From the NCBI GenBank assembly GCA_910577935.1, contig CAJTOT010000011.1, positions 1-51,642 on the forward strand: DNA of 51,642 nt. Direction: 5' to 3'. The stretch is from an uncultured Hungatella sp. Lineage in GTDB: Bacteria > Bacillota > Clostridia > Lachnospirales > Lachnospiraceae. Positions 41,602-50,397 of this stretch are shown piece after piece. Position 1 is the first letter of the stretch. Every line of letters starts with the position of its first letter. The notes under the pieces were generated by a model, which was not told the origin of the DNA, searched no databases, and was given only the letters and a program-made list of their open reading frames with translations. The position numbers were made by a program, and so were the translations under genes.

Positions 41602-42870
41602 TTATACTGCCCTGTACACAATCTCCCCGCCGCAGATGGTATAACGCACCTTTCCCTTTAATTTCCACCCCTTAAAAGGCGAGTTGTCTGCCTTGGAGAA
41701 AAATTTTTCCACCGTAAATTCCTGGTCAGGGTCAAAGATAACCAGGTCCGCCGGAGCCCCGGCTTTCATCCGCCCGCAGTCCAGACCGTACAGCCGGGCG
41801 GGATTCAGGCTCATCTTCTCCATCAGCTCCGGAAGCGTCAGGTACCCTCTGTCCACCAGCTCCGTGATTCCCAGAGCCAGGGAGGTCTCAAGGCCTGTGA
41901 TCCCGCTGGGGGCCTCTGTCAGAGGTTTCCCCTTCTCCTCCCTGCTGTGGGGAGCGTGGTCCGTGGCGATGATGTCGATGGTCCCGTCTTTAAGTCCCTG
42001 TATCAGGGCCAGCCTGTCCTCCTCGGTTCTGAGAGGCGGGTTCATCTTGGCCAGGGTCCCGTATGTCAGAACCGCATTCTCCGTGAGAGTGAAATGGTGG
42101 GGCGTCACCTCGGCCCACACGTCCCCCCCCTGTCTCTTGGCCTGTCTCACCGCCTCCACTCCTCCTGCGGAGCTGATGTGCTGGATATTCACCCTTGCGC
42201 CGGTTCGGACGGCAATGCCGCAGTCTCTCCTCACCAGACTCTCCTCCGCCATAGACGGGGAGCCGTAGATTCCCAGCTTCTCCGACACCGCCCCGTGGTT
42301 GATCCCGTTGTTCCTTATATAGGAAGGGTCCTCCTCGTGGAGGCTGACAGGGACAGCCAGGGACGCCGCCCGCTCCATAGCCCGCTCCAGCAGCTCCTCA
42401 TCCATCAGTGGTATGCCGTCGTCGGTAAATCCCGCCGCCCCTGCGTCTCTCAGAGCTTCCATGTCCGTCAGTTCCTCCCCCTTCAGCCCCACAGTCACCG
42501 CGCAGGCTCCCAGCACATGGATTCCTGTCTTCTTTCCCTCTCCGGCCACATGGTTCAGCGTCTCCACGCTGTCCACCGGCGGCCTGGTATTGGCCATGCA
42601 CACCACAGTGGTAAATCCGCCCGCCCTGGCGGCTGCCGCCCCTGTCTGTATGTCTTCCTTGTAAGTAAGTCCCGGATCTCTGAAATGCACATGGACATCT
42701 ACCAGTCCCGGCGCCACCACAAGGTCCGAGGCGTCGATAACCTTCTCATAGCTCCCGTCATCTTCCAGCCTGCCTATAGCTCTGATAATCCCGTCCTCCG
42801 CCGCCACATCCGCAATTTCCTCGCTTTTTTTCTCCGGGTCGATCACCCGGCCGCCCTTGATCAAGATCAT
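41602..42870 (-). CDS. pyrC: Dihydroorotase
   Basis: 422 aa from the ATG at 42870, which has AGGAG 9 nt upstream; a start at 42879 sits too close. The long upstream extension is a shadow of the exporter gene. Zinc site HVHFRDPG, then FTDDGIPLMD, SLHEEDPSYIRNNGINHG, VNIQHISSAGGVE and ATDHAPHS (catalytic Asp) are all present. It closes carbamoyl-aspartate to dihydroorotate in pyrimidine synthesis. No other pyr genes lie nearby, so this may be a stand-alone copy. It follows the ThrE small subunit by 5 bp. Confidence 0.93.
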   Translation of the reverse strand: MILIKGGRVIDPEKKSEEIADVAAEDGIIRAIGRLEDDGSYEKVIDASDLVVAPGLVDVHVHFRDPGLTYKEDIQTGAAAARAGGFTTVVCMANTRPPVDSVETLNHVAGEGKKTGIHVLGACAVTVGLKGEELTDMEALRDAGAAGFTDDGIPLMDEELLERAMERAASLAVPVSLHEEDPSYIRNNGINHGAVSEKLGIYGSPSMAEESLVRRDCGIAVRTGARVNIQHISSAGGVEAVRQAKRQGGDVWAEVTPHHFTLTENAVLTYGTLAKMNPPLRTEEDRLALIQGLKDGTIDIIATDHAPHSREEKGKPLTEAPSGITGLETSLALGITELVDRGYLTLPELMEKMSLNPARLYGLDCGRMKAGAPADLVIFDPDQEFTVEKFFSKADNSPFKGWKLKGKVRYTICGGEIVYRAV

Positions 42871-42875
42871 ATTCT

Positions 42876-43310
42876 TCATCTCCTGTCGCTTTTTCCGTGT
42901 CCGAACAGCTTCTGGGGAAGCTGGAACACAAACACGATGGCAAGCACAATGGACACTGCCACCTTCAGCGCCGCAAACCCTGTCTTTGCCGCCTGCTCCA
43001 CGTCTCCGGTTACGATATAGTAGGCTGTCCAGTAGACGCCGCCCCCCGGCACCAGGGGAAATATCCCGCTGATGAGAAAGATGGTCACCGGGCACCGCTC
43101 CTTCACGGCCAGAATCCTGGACAGCGCCACCACAAGCATGGCCGCCAGCAGTGTGGCCTCCGGCGGCGGACAGACCGGAAGAAGAAGACAGTACAAAAGC
43201 CAGCCGGCCCCGCCGGTCAGCCCGCAGTATGGATAGTATGCCCTGGGAACACTGTACAGCACCGAGAACCCTATGGTGCCCGCCACCGCCGCTATCACCT
43301 GTCCGATCAT
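42876..43310 (-). CDS. Threonine/serine exporter, small subunit (ThrE C-terminal type)
   Basis: 144 aa with four to five membrane segments. FPLVPGGGVYWTAYYIVTGD is the conserved motif shared with the C-terminal half of ThrE (DUF3815). It needs the larger partner encoded 21 bp upstream to make a full carrier. The proposed role is export of threonine or serine. Confidence 0.9.
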   Translation of the reverse strand: MIGQVIAAVAGTIGFSVLYSVPRAYYPYCGLTGGAGWLLYCLLLPVCPPPEATLLAAMLVVALSRILAVKERCPVTIFLISGIFPLVPGGGVYWTAYYIVTGDVEQAAKTGFAALKVAVSIVLAIVFVFQLPQKLFGHGKSDRR

Positions 43311-43331
43311 CTTCTTCCCCTCCGCTTTGCC

Positions 43332-44099
43332 CTACAGCATCAGCCTCTGCCTTACAGTATAAACCAGACCAACCCCCATGGCAATACAAAAGAATACCAA
43401 AAGAGCATCCATCATCCTGACGGAACCGGCGATATAATTTTCATCGGCGATATCCCGGATGGCGTTGGTAAAAGCCACTCCCGGCACCAGGGGAATGATG
43501 GAACCGATGACCATGCGGTCCAGATGCTGCCCGATGCCAAGCTCATACAGAACCATGCAGGCGACAGTGGCCACCACCCCGCCGGCTATTCCGGACATCA
43601 TCTTCTTTAGATGAGGCCCGCTGACATACAAGACAAAGGTGTACAGCAAAACGCCTGCTAAAAAAGCCGCCCCGCAGTCCCTCAAGGTTCCCCCATACAG
43701 GTAGCAGAACGCCCCGCTTCCTATGCCCGATGCCAGAATCTGCATCCGTTTCGTCTTTCCCGGCATGCGGCGGATCTCCTCCAGACGCTGCCGGACTTCC
43801 CCGATGGTGTACTGTCCCTGGGCAATCTCCCGGGACAGCTGGTTCACCGCCGCCACCCGGTTTAAGTGGGAACCGCTGACAGGAATATGCTGCACCTTGG
43901 CGAAAATCTCCTCCCTCACACTGCCCGCCGTGACAAAGATTCCGTTGCTCAAAACAAAGGCATTACAGGATTCCACCCCATAATGCCTGCAAACCCGGTT
44001 GATCGTCTCCTCCACACGGAATATCTCCGCTCCGTTCTCCAGCAGGATATGTCCCGCCTCCATGGCTGTCTCAACCACTTCCCTTTCTGTTCCTTCCAT
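43332..44099 (-). CDS. Threonine/serine exporter, large subunit (ThrE N-terminal type)
   Basis: 255 aa from the ATG at 44099; AAAGGAG is about 14 nt upstream, a little far. The longer frame runs over the promoter. The soluble N-terminal part (AMEAGHILLENGAEIFRVEETINRVCRHYG) is typical of DUF1212. Five membrane segments follow, with GSIIPLVPGVAFTNAIRDIADENYIAG as the signature. Forms an operon with the small subunit and pyrC. Confidence 0.9.
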   Translation of the reverse strand: MEGTEREVVETAMEAGHILLENGAEIFRVEETINRVCRHYGVESCNAFVLSNGIFVTAGSVREEIFAKVQHIPVSGSHLNRVAAVNQLSREIAQGQYTIGEVRQRLEEIRRMPGKTKRMQILASGIGSGAFCYLYGGTLRDCGAAFLAGVLLYTFVLYVSGPHLKKMMSGIAGGVVATVACMVLYELGIGQHLDRMVIGSIIPLVPGVAFTNAIRDIADENYIAGSVRMMDALLVFFCIAMGVGLVYTVRQRLML

Positions 44100-44141
44100 A
44101 ATTACGGCCCGTGCTCCTTTTAAAATGTATGTAATGTCTAT

Positions 44142-44170
44142 ATTATACATCCTGGTCTTTAAAAAGTTAA
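44142..44170 (-). promoter_or_regulatory. Promoter of the ThrE-pyrC operon
   Basis: On the minus strand TTAACT (44170-44165), a 17-bp spacer and consensus TATAAT (44147-44142). The start near 44135 leaves a 36-nt leader. Confidence 0.75.
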
Positions 44171-44294
44171 CACGGATTTTTCGCAAAATCACATAAACTG
44201 CTTTAAATCCGGATATACTCATACAAAGAGGCTGCAGAACCGCTTTTCTTCCGGATCTGCATCATGCAAATTGTAAAAATTGAGGACTGTCCAT

Positions 44295-44594
44295 ATGACA
44301 AGAAACAGCCAAGATGACTTATCAATAGCCCAAAATCTGTTAATACATTATATTGATTTTTTATTAATCCGAACCGAACAGCAGACCTACACTATTAAAC
44401 ATGAGTTTTCGACTCTGCTTTCTCTTTCATTACCTGAAGAATGTAAATCTTATATCAAGCGCCATGAAAAAAATCATTTGGATTCAACAAACAGATATGC
44501 AGAATTCCTTTTAGAGATAAAAAGAATTATCTTGAATTTTTTCACATCAAATCAGAAAAATTTACCCTTGTATTCTAAAGAAGCATATCAGTGA
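44295..44594 (+). CDS. Hypothetical AT-rich small protein
   Basis: 99 aa; TGAGGA 8 nt before the ATG. Mostly helical by composition (DDLSIAQNLLIHYIDFLLIRTEQQTYTIKHEF, NRYAEFLLEIKRIILNFF). No family recognised, no export signal. Its 3' end overlaps the 3' end of the opposite-strand small frame by 20 bp. AT-rich like the sensor/receiver genes next to it, so it may have arrived with them. Confidence 0.5.
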   Translation: MTRNSQDDLSIAQNLLIHYIDFLLIRTEQQTYTIKHEFSTLLSLSLPEECKSYIKRHEKNHLDSTNRYAEFLLEIKRIILNFFTSNQKNLPLYSKEAYQ

Positions 44595-44766
44595 TATACT
44601 TTTTCAGAATCAAAACAAATTTTCCGGCTGTCCACTTATCTTTATAAGCATTTATTAAAGCCTTTTCAAAAGCCCGGCTATAGGTTCTGTAGACTATACC
44701 TCTAAAATCATCCGAAAAGCCCTCACTATAGATAAGATCATCCTTAAATCCCACATAGAATATCAT
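44575..44766 (-). CDS. Small frame overlapping the receiver gene 3' end
   Basis: 63 aa (start MIFYVGFKDDLIYSEGF). Its ATG lies 23 bp inside the end of the receiver gene in another frame, with no separate ribosome site. It may be translated by coupling, or be the C-terminal effector part of the receiver protein cut off by a frameshift. No recognised family. Confidence 0.5.
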   Translation of the reverse strand: MIFYVGFKDDLIYSEGFSDDFRGIVYRTYSRAFEKALINAYKDKWTAGKFVLILKKYITDMLL

Positions 44767-45133
44767 TTATAATATGGACAAAGTCTGCAACAGACAGATC
44801 AAAAGAACCCTCATATTCAAAATCAAAGGACCCGGAATAAAAAATAATTTTCGTTCTTTTATTCCTTTTCCTATACTTCTTTATCAGTTCAAACCCATAT
44901 CTCGCCTCGGGCGTATCTTGAAAGTCATAATCCTCTCCGCTTAAAGCACAATCAGACATTACAATATCACAGACATAGTCATTTAATGTCTCAACTTCTT
45001 TTCTCTTTGACAATATTTTATAGTTAATATTATAATTATAATCTAACTTCAAGACAGACTTCACCGCCTGAAATACAACCTCGACTGTATCAGGGTTGTC
45101 ATCTACAACTACAATTTCAAATTCTTTCTGCAT
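44744..45133 (-). CDS. Response-regulator receiver-like protein
   Basis: 129 aa; GGAGGCTCAT precedes the ATG. It has the receiver pattern: acidic pair in IVVVDDNPD, probable phosphoacceptor Asp in DIVMSDCALSGED, and the beta4 TKIIFYSGS with the conserved Ser. The lysine of strand beta5 is not evident, and the loop between is long (DYDFQDTPEARYGFELIKKYRKRN). There is no output domain in this frame. It follows the kinase-like gene by 9 bp, so the two are a pair. Confidence 0.75.
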   Translation of the reverse strand: MQKEFEIVVVDDNPDTVEVVFQAVKSVLKLDYNYNINYKILSKRKEVETLNDYVCDIVMSDCALSGEDYDFQDTPEARYGFELIKKYRKRNKRTKIIFYSGSFDFEYEGSFDLSVADFVHIINDILCGI

Positions 45134-45142
45134 ATGAGCCTC

Positions 45143-46249
45143 CTATCTCACTGGAAAAGATAACACAAACAGAGCGCCTCCTAAAGAAGCATTTTTCACA
45201 TATGAAATATCTCCCCCTTGCTCTTTCATATATTGCAGGCAACTTGCCAAACCTATGGAGTTATTCATCAGATTGTCCAACACAGTTCTCAAGCCGTCAA
45301 CATTACAGCTTACCCTGTTATACATGATGTTCTTCAAGGTTATGGATATATCTGGATATACGAGACTCTTCTCTTCAATAAAGCTGTTTAGAACATGCGC
45401 CAATATTATATTCTCTTTTTTCCGGCGAACCGGAGCTGTGCGCTTAAGTGCCGCAACAACCATTCTGGAGATTTCATTAACCACAGATTTTGACGTAGCC
45501 GTATTAAAAGATAATTGATTTTTCCGCGCCTCAAGCTCTAATAAGTCTGTGAGTGCATTCAGAGCGTCAAGTTTATTTTTCACCGCATGGAGCAAATCGT
45601 AAAGCATCGTCTCAGTGCCTACTATTTTTTCCATGACAATCAACCGCTTTGACAATTGCCTGTTTGCTTTTTCAACCTGCTCTATATTTTTTTCTATCGC
45701 ATGAAATGATTTTAGTGTTTTATCCACAACCAGCTTCTTTTGTTCTTCCGGCAATGAAATTTCATCATAAATCTGAGGTATCTCGTTTCGAAAAACAGAT
45801 AAATCTTTCTTTATGTCATCTACGGTAAACTCGATAATCTTTCCCTGTTTTTCCGCGTCGGATTTGAGTCTGCTGAAAATATACTCCTGAAGCAGTTCCA
45901 TTATCTTCCATATAAATTCTTTTAATTGGAGGAACTCGGCTGCATCCTCATTCAGCCCCTGCCGGTTTGTCGCGTCTTTTAAGGCAGGATTGTTGGTTTC
46001 AAATCCCTCATCAGATATGGTATAGGTAAGAAGACGAGAATCAGATAAATCGGCGCTTATTCCGGTGGTGGCATATTCAAAGGAATCATTTACTATTATA
46101 TCCATGTTTGTCCAAAGATTTCGCAGTTCTGATATCTCCAGAACAACTCCTGTTCTTTTTATTGTTTGATTCCTCTCAACTATGCAATCGATCTCTATAT
46201 CCTGCAGTTTCTTTTTATGGTCCTCAAACAGATTCCAATCAATTGCCAC
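45143..46249 (-). CDS. Histidine-kinase-like protein with apparent ATP-lid deletion
   Basis: 368 aa, GTG start without a strong ribosome site, so the 5' end is uncertain. No membrane segments. A helical N-terminal region and a coiled coil (FHAIEKNIEQVEKANRQLSKRL) precede a likely phosphoacceptor helix (LLHAVKNKLDALNALTDLLELEAR, His). The ATPase part has the N box (LDNLMNNS) followed almost at once by GLASCLQYMKEQGGDISY and GGALFVLSFP. The DxGxG box and ATP lid that should lie between are absent. It pairs with the receiver gene. The input is unknown. Confidence 0.7.
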   Translation of the reverse strand: MAIDWNLFEDHKKKLQDIEIDCIVERNQTIKRTGVVLEISELRNLWTNMDIIVNDSFEYATTGISADLSDSRLLTYTISDEGFETNNPALKDATNRQGLNEDAAEFLQLKEFIWKIMELLQEYIFSRLKSDAEKQGKIIEFTVDDIKKDLSVFRNEIPQIYDEISLPEEQKKLVVDKTLKSFHAIEKNIEQVEKANRQLSKRLIVMEKIVGTETMLYDLLHAVKNKLDALNALTDLLELEARKNQLSFNTATSKSVVNEISRMVVAALKRTAPVRRKKENIILAHVLNSFIEEKSLVYPDISITLKNIMYNRVSCNVDGLRTVLDNLMNNSIGLASCLQYMKEQGGDISYVKNASLGGALFVLSFPVR

Positions 46250-46310
46250 GGTCGAAGTCTCATACCCTTTCGCCCCACCAGCTTGCCCAACTTGGCGTTT
46301 GTGCTAAAAT

Positions 46311-47270
46311 TCAGTTTTTCTCTCTTCTCCATACTTCCAAATTCCTGGTCTCTTCCACAATATACACCGGCCGGTCTTTCAGCTCCGTAAACAAGATAGC
46401 AATATACTCCCCTATGATTCCCACGATCACAAAAAGAATGGCGAACATGAAGCAATTCAAAATCACGATGGTGGCGTACCCGCTGGGCGCCCCGTCCCTG
46501 GTCAGCAGGGTGTAGATCATCACCACCACCCCCAAAAGCGCCGCGAACACCCCGGCATAGATTCCCAGCTTCAGAGGGAGGTTGGAGAAGCACACGATGG
46601 TGTTCACGGAAAACCGAAACAATTTCCTGATGCTGTACTTGCTCTCCCCCGCCGCCCTGACGCCCGCCTCATACTCGATGGTGGTTTTGGCGAACCCCAC
46701 ATTCTGCACATATCCCCGCAAAAAGCGGACCTTCTCCCGGTAATTCTCTTTGAGCACCCCGGCCACCCGCCGGCTCACCGCAAAAAAGTCGGAGGCGTTG
46801 CTCTGGAATTTCACGTCGGACATCACGTTGATGACCCTGTAAAACGCGGCGGAGCACAGATTCTTCAGCCACCCCGCAGACTCGTTTTTCGTCCTCACCA
46901 TGTTGATGACCTCATAACCCTCCTCAAACTTTTCCAGGATCTCCGGGATGCAGGCAGGAGGATGCTGCAGGTCCGCATCCATGCAGATGATGCCGTCCCC
47001 GCTGCTGTGGTCCAGACCTGCGATCATGGCCGCCTCATGGCCGAAATTCCTGGAAAAGCTAATGATCTTTATCCGCCTGTCCTGGCCCGCCAGCCTCTTT
47101 AATATGTCAAGGCTGCCGTCCACGCTTCCGTCATTGACAAACAGCAGCTCATAATCCCACGGCTGCCTGTCGAGAACCGCCCTGGTCTCCCGGCAGAACC
47201 GCTCCAGAACCTCCGCCTCGTTGTACACCGACACCACCACGGATATCAGTTTCTCCCCTTCTTCCGTCAT
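46311..47270 (-). CDS. GT2 family polyprenyl-phosphate-type glycosyltransferase
   Basis: 319 aa. GT-A domain with ISVVVSVYNEAEVLERF, ELLFVNDGSVDGSLDIL, ISFSRNFGHEAAMIAGLDHSSGDGIICMDADLQHPP (DxD-type metal site) and the QNVGFAKTTIEYEAGVRAAGESKYSIRKLFRFS motif of DPM1/GtrB/ArnC-like enzymes. Two C-terminal membrane segments follow (VFAALLGVVVMIYTLL; FMFAILFVIVGIIGEYIAILF). Such enzymes load a sugar onto a lipid phosphate for transfer outside the cell. It overlaps licD by 4 bp. Confidence 0.92.
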   Translation of the reverse strand: MTEEGEKLISVVVSVYNEAEVLERFCRETRAVLDRQPWDYELLFVNDGSVDGSLDILKRLAGQDRRIKIISFSRNFGHEAAMIAGLDHSSGDGIICMDADLQHPPACIPEILEKFEEGYEVINMVRTKNESAGWLKNLCSAAFYRVINVMSDVKFQSNASDFFAVSRRVAGVLKENYREKVRFLRGYVQNVGFAKTTIEYEAGVRAAGESKYSIRKLFRFSVNTIVCFSNLPLKLGIYAGVFAALLGVVVMIYTLLTRDGAPSGYATIVILNCFMFAILFVIVGIIGEYIAILFTELKDRPVYIVEETRNLEVWRREKN

Positions 47271-48157
47271 CCTGTTACCTCAATTCTTGTATCCGAGTGG
47301 GAGGGCACTCTCTGCTCCTTCGGCGGAAGCTTCATGTAATCTCCGTACACCTCCGTGAGAACATGGTGCCAGCCCGCGGGAGCCATGAGCGCCGTGTCCT
47401 CGAAAGGCAGATCCACCGTCTCCTGAACCCACTCCTTTTTCAAGGTCACATAGAGATAATCAGGCTGATAGTTGCTGTAATAAAACAGCCCGCTGCCCTG
47501 ATTGTTGTACCTGACAGCCAGGGCATACTGCATTTTTCGTATGGCCTTCATGGGAATCCGCTTCCCCGCCCCGGCAAGCAGCCTCACCGCCATCCGCCCT
47601 GCCGGCCCGTACTTGGAGTAGTCAAGCTGATACCGGTGTCCCATGGCCAGGCCGTAGATCATGGTGTGAAGCCCCTTGACCCACATGGCTTTCCACCGGC
47701 ACTCCGGCTGATCATCCAGGATAAACAGATCCACCCACAGATGGTTCAGCCGCCCCTCATAGTAATCCATCTCAGGGCTGTCCTGGTTGGTTCTGCTGTT
47801 CAGGTAGAGGATTCTCGGGGTGAAGTCGTAGAACGCCTCCCCGCCCCGCAGGTGGTGGGGCTTTAAAAGCTTCATTCCCCTGGGAAGCTCCTCCCCTGCC
47901 ACCCTCGCGAACTTCTCATAATTCTCTCTGGTGAACGCCACGTCCGCGTCATCGTCCCAGGGGATAAAGCCCTGATGGCGCGCCGCGCCGATGAGAGTTC
48001 CGGAATCCAGCCCGTACCGTATCCCGTGCTTTCTGCAGATGCGGTCGATTTCCTTCAGTATCTTCAGATTAGCCTGGTGGACTGCTTCCAGCTGACGGTC
48101 CTTCTCCTCCGGGAACACCGCCTGTTTTGACACAAATTCTGACACAAACTCTGACAT
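47267..48157 (-). CDS. LicD family phosphotransferase
   Basis: 296 aa. It carries the LicD signature: ICRKHGIRYGLDSGTLIGAARHQGFIPWDDDADVAFTRENYEKF, with the DDDxD metal site, and DLFILDDQPE. LicD proteins add phosphocholine or similar phospho-substituents to surface glycans such as teichoic acid. No licABC genes are visible here, so the donor is unknown. No signal peptide. It sits between rfbH and the GT2 gene in a tight operon. Confidence 0.93.
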   Translation of the reverse strand: MSEFVSEFVSKQAVFPEEKDRQLEAVHQANLKILKEIDRICRKHGIRYGLDSGTLIGAARHQGFIPWDDDADVAFTRENYEKFARVAGEELPRGMKLLKPHHLRGGEAFYDFTPRILYLNSRTNQDSPEMDYYEGRLNHLWVDLFILDDQPECRWKAMWVKGLHTMIYGLAMGHRYQLDYSKYGPAGRMAVRLLAGAGKRIPMKAIRKMQYALAVRYNNQGSGLFYYSNYQPDYLYVTLKKEWVQETVDLPFEDTALMAPAGWHHVLTEVYGDYMKLPPKEQRVPSHSDTRIEVTG

Positions 48158-48171
48158 GATCTATCCCCCTG

Positions 48172-49521
48172 CTATGGACGGCCGGCATGCTGCGCTGCTT
48201 CCTTTATCACAGCGGCCATATAATCAATCATCTCATCCGTCATCCCCGGATACACTCCCACCCAGAACGTGTCCGCCATAATCCGGTCCGTGTTGGCAAG
48301 GCTGCCCGCCACGCGATACCCTTCGCCGGCCCGGCGCATCTGATCAAAGCAGGGATGCTTCGTCAAATTCCCCGCGAACAGCATTCTGGTCTGGACACCC
48401 TTTGACTCCACATACTGAACCACCTGGTTCCGGTCCGCCCCCTCCCGGCAGGTGATGAGGAAGCCGAACCAGCTCGGCCTGGAATTCCTGGCAGCCTCCG
48501 GGAGAATCAGCTTATCCTCCGTCTCCGCCAGCCCTTTATACAGCCGATCGAAATTGTGCCGGCGCCGCTCCACGAAGGAGGGGAATTTGTCCAGCTGGGC
48601 GCAGCCTATGGCGGCCTGCATGTCCGTGGCCTTTAAGTTATATCCGAAGTGGGAGTAGACATACTTGTGGTCGTACCCCAAGGGCAGTTCCCCGTACTGT
48701 CTGTCAAACCGGTGTCCGCACAGGTTGTCCCTGCCTGACGGACACACGCAGTCCCGTCCCCAGTCCCGGAAGGATCGGACGATCTTGTGGAGAAGCGGAT
48801 TGTCGGTGTACACCGCTCCCCCCTCGCCCATGGTCATGTGATGAGGCGGATAAAAGCTGGAAGTGCCTATATCCCCTACAGTGCCGGAAAATCTCTCCTG
48901 TCCATCCAGAATGTACTTCGTCCCAAGGGCATCACAGTTGTCCTCCACCAGCCACAGGTTATGGCTGTCACAGAAAGCCTTCACCTTCTCCAGGTCAAAG
49001 GGGTTGCCCAGTGTGTGGGCCAGCATCACCGCCTTTGTCCTGTCTGAATATGCCGCCTCCAGCATGTCCGTGTCGATATTGTACTGAGGGATGGTCACAT
49101 CCACGAACACGGGAACCGCGCCGTACTGGATCATGGGGGTCACGGTGGTGGGAAATCCCGCCGCCACGGTGATCACCTCGTCCCCCCGCCGGATCTGCCG
49201 GTCTCCCAGAAGGGGCGAGGTCAGGGCCATAAACGCCAGAAGATTGGCGGAGGAGCCGGAATTTACCAGAGAGCAGTGTCTAATGCCCAGATACTCCGCC
49301 AGCTTCTTCTCAAATTCTTCTGTATATCTGCCTGACGTGAGCCAGAACTCCAGGGAACTGTCCACCAGGTTTATCATCTCCTGCCTGTCATAAACCCTGG
49401 ACGCGTAGGGAATCCTGTCCCCCTCCTCATAAGTTTTTTTCTGATGGAACCGGTCGCAGTACTCTCCCACCAGCTCCAGGATCTCCTGCCTGGCCTGGGA
49501 TTCGGTTTTATTCTCAAACAT
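48172..49521 (-). CDS. rfbH: CDP-4-dehydro-6-deoxyglucose 3-dehydratase (E1)
   Basis: 449 aa; GGAAGCG before the ATG. DegT/DnrJ/EryC1 fold. The PLP site reads FYPPHHMTMGEGGAVY, with His in place of the usual Schiff-base Lys, the hallmark of E1/ColD dehydratases. A later Cys set (RDCVCPSGRDNLCGHRF) fits the [2Fe-2S] ligands. It removes the C3 hydroxyl on the way to 3,6-dideoxyhexoses. The reductase partner (E3) is not in the window. Confidence 0.94.
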   Translation of the reverse strand: MFENKTESQARQEILELVGEYCDRFHQKKTYEEGDRIPYASRVYDRQEMINLVDSSLEFWLTSGRYTEEFEKKLAEYLGIRHCSLVNSGSSANLLAFMALTSPLLGDRQIRRGDEVITVAAGFPTTVTPMIQYGAVPVFVDVTIPQYNIDTDMLEAAYSDRTKAVMLAHTLGNPFDLEKVKAFCDSHNLWLVEDNCDALGTKYILDGQERFSGTVGDIGTSSFYPPHHMTMGEGGAVYTDNPLLHKIVRSFRDWGRDCVCPSGRDNLCGHRFDRQYGELPLGYDHKYVYSHFGYNLKATDMQAAIGCAQLDKFPSFVERRRHNFDRLYKGLAETEDKLILPEAARNSRPSWFGFLITCREGADRNQVVQYVESKGVQTRMLFAGNLTKHPCFDQMRRAGEGYRVAGSLANTDRIMADTFWVGVYPGMTDEMIDYMAAVIKEAAQHAGRP

Positions 49522-49581
49522 GTCGCGCTTCCTTTCTTATTTGTCGCATAACCTACTTAACAGACTCCTCCCAGCCGGGTT

Positions 49582-50358
49582 TTACTGTCCCTGACCGAGT
49601 ATCCTCTTTGTATAGTCGTCCATCTCCCGGCCTTCGGACAGCACCCTCCCGCCGTTGGTGTCAATCCCGCTGACCCGCTCCTGAAGGAGAGCCATAAGGG
49701 CCTCCCCCGCTTTTCGGGTGGTATCGGAAAGAACACTGACGCCGTTGGACGCCAACAAGTAAACAGCCAGGCAGTGAACCGTCTTTTGGCGCTTTCCCAC
49801 ATTGACGAAATAGGTATAGTCACTGAAGCTGCAGGCTTTCAGACTGTCCACGCGGATTACGGTCTGGGACGGGTTAGCCAGATAAATATAATCCCTAGTG
49901 AGAAATCCGTCGCCGTTGGAAAGCACCCTTTCAAGCCCCTCCGTCAATCTCAGAATATAGCAGTCCGGGGCAAGGACCTGGCGTTCAAATTCCTCAATTT
50001 CTCTTTCCGGCAGCTTGCTTCGCTTCGCGGAACCGGCGATATAGTCCTCCCGCTTTTTCCGGATCTGCTTAATTATAAACCACAAAATCACCAGAAACGC
50101 CAGAAAAACCACGCCGAAGAATCCGCAGATCCCCATGCTTATCCCCATCATGTCGTCCCGTCCTTCAGCCTTAAGCTCCAGCGCCCTGCCCACTGACCAC
50201 ACCAGCCCCCAAAGGGACGCCACAGCAAAAACCGTGATAAAGACAGTGCTGAAGATACTCGTCCGCTTAACGACTTTTTTCGTTTTCTCAAATACAGAGC
50301 CATCCGGAAAATGCTTTCTGGCATAGTCCTCATTCATTTTGGTAAAATATTCTGTCAT
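49582..50358 (-). CDS. Unknown two-segment membrane protein inside the glycan cluster
   Basis: 258 aa from the ATG at 50358 (GGGAGG 10 nt upstream). Two membrane segments are visible (SIFSTVFITVFAVASLWGLVWSV; GICGFFGVVFLAFLVILWFII), followed by a basic KKREDY stretch and a soluble C-terminal domain (YILRLTEGLERVLSNGDGFLTRDYIYLAN ... VHCLAVYLLASNGVSVLSDTTRKAG). No family recognised. It separates rfbG and rfbH on the same strand, which is not the classical order, so a role in polymer assembly or its control is possible but unproven. Confidence 0.75.
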   Translation of the reverse strand: MTEYFTKMNEDYARKHFPDGSVFEKTKKVVKRTSIFSTVFITVFAVASLWGLVWSVGRALELKAEGRDDMMGISMGICGFFGVVFLAFLVILWFIIKQIRKKREDYIAGSAKRSKLPEREIEEFERQVLAPDCYILRLTEGLERVLSNGDGFLTRDYIYLANPSQTVIRVDSLKACSFSDYTYFVNVGKRQKTVHCLAVYLLASNGVSVLSDTTRKAGEALMALLQERVSGIDTNGGRVLSEGREMDDYTKRILGQGQ

Positions 50359-50397
50359 AGATACACAGCCTCCCATTTCATAAAAGTAGATTTCCGA

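Noticed and set aside
42871..43389. N-terminal extension of the dihydroorotase frame to 595 aa
   Set aside because: The extension lies antiparallel in frame to the ThrE small subunit gene on the same strand and has no family match; a ribosome site supports 42870.
41347..46249. Prophage or integrative element carried by the tyrosine recombinase
   Set aside because: No phage, conjugation, excisionase or relaxase genes and no att-like direct repeats were found nearby; inversion repeats next to a promoter explain the recombinase better.
44575..46249. Anti-phage defence system built on the receiver and kinase-like pair
   Set aside because: AT-rich island context is suggestive, but no nuclease, toxin or other effector domain is visible.
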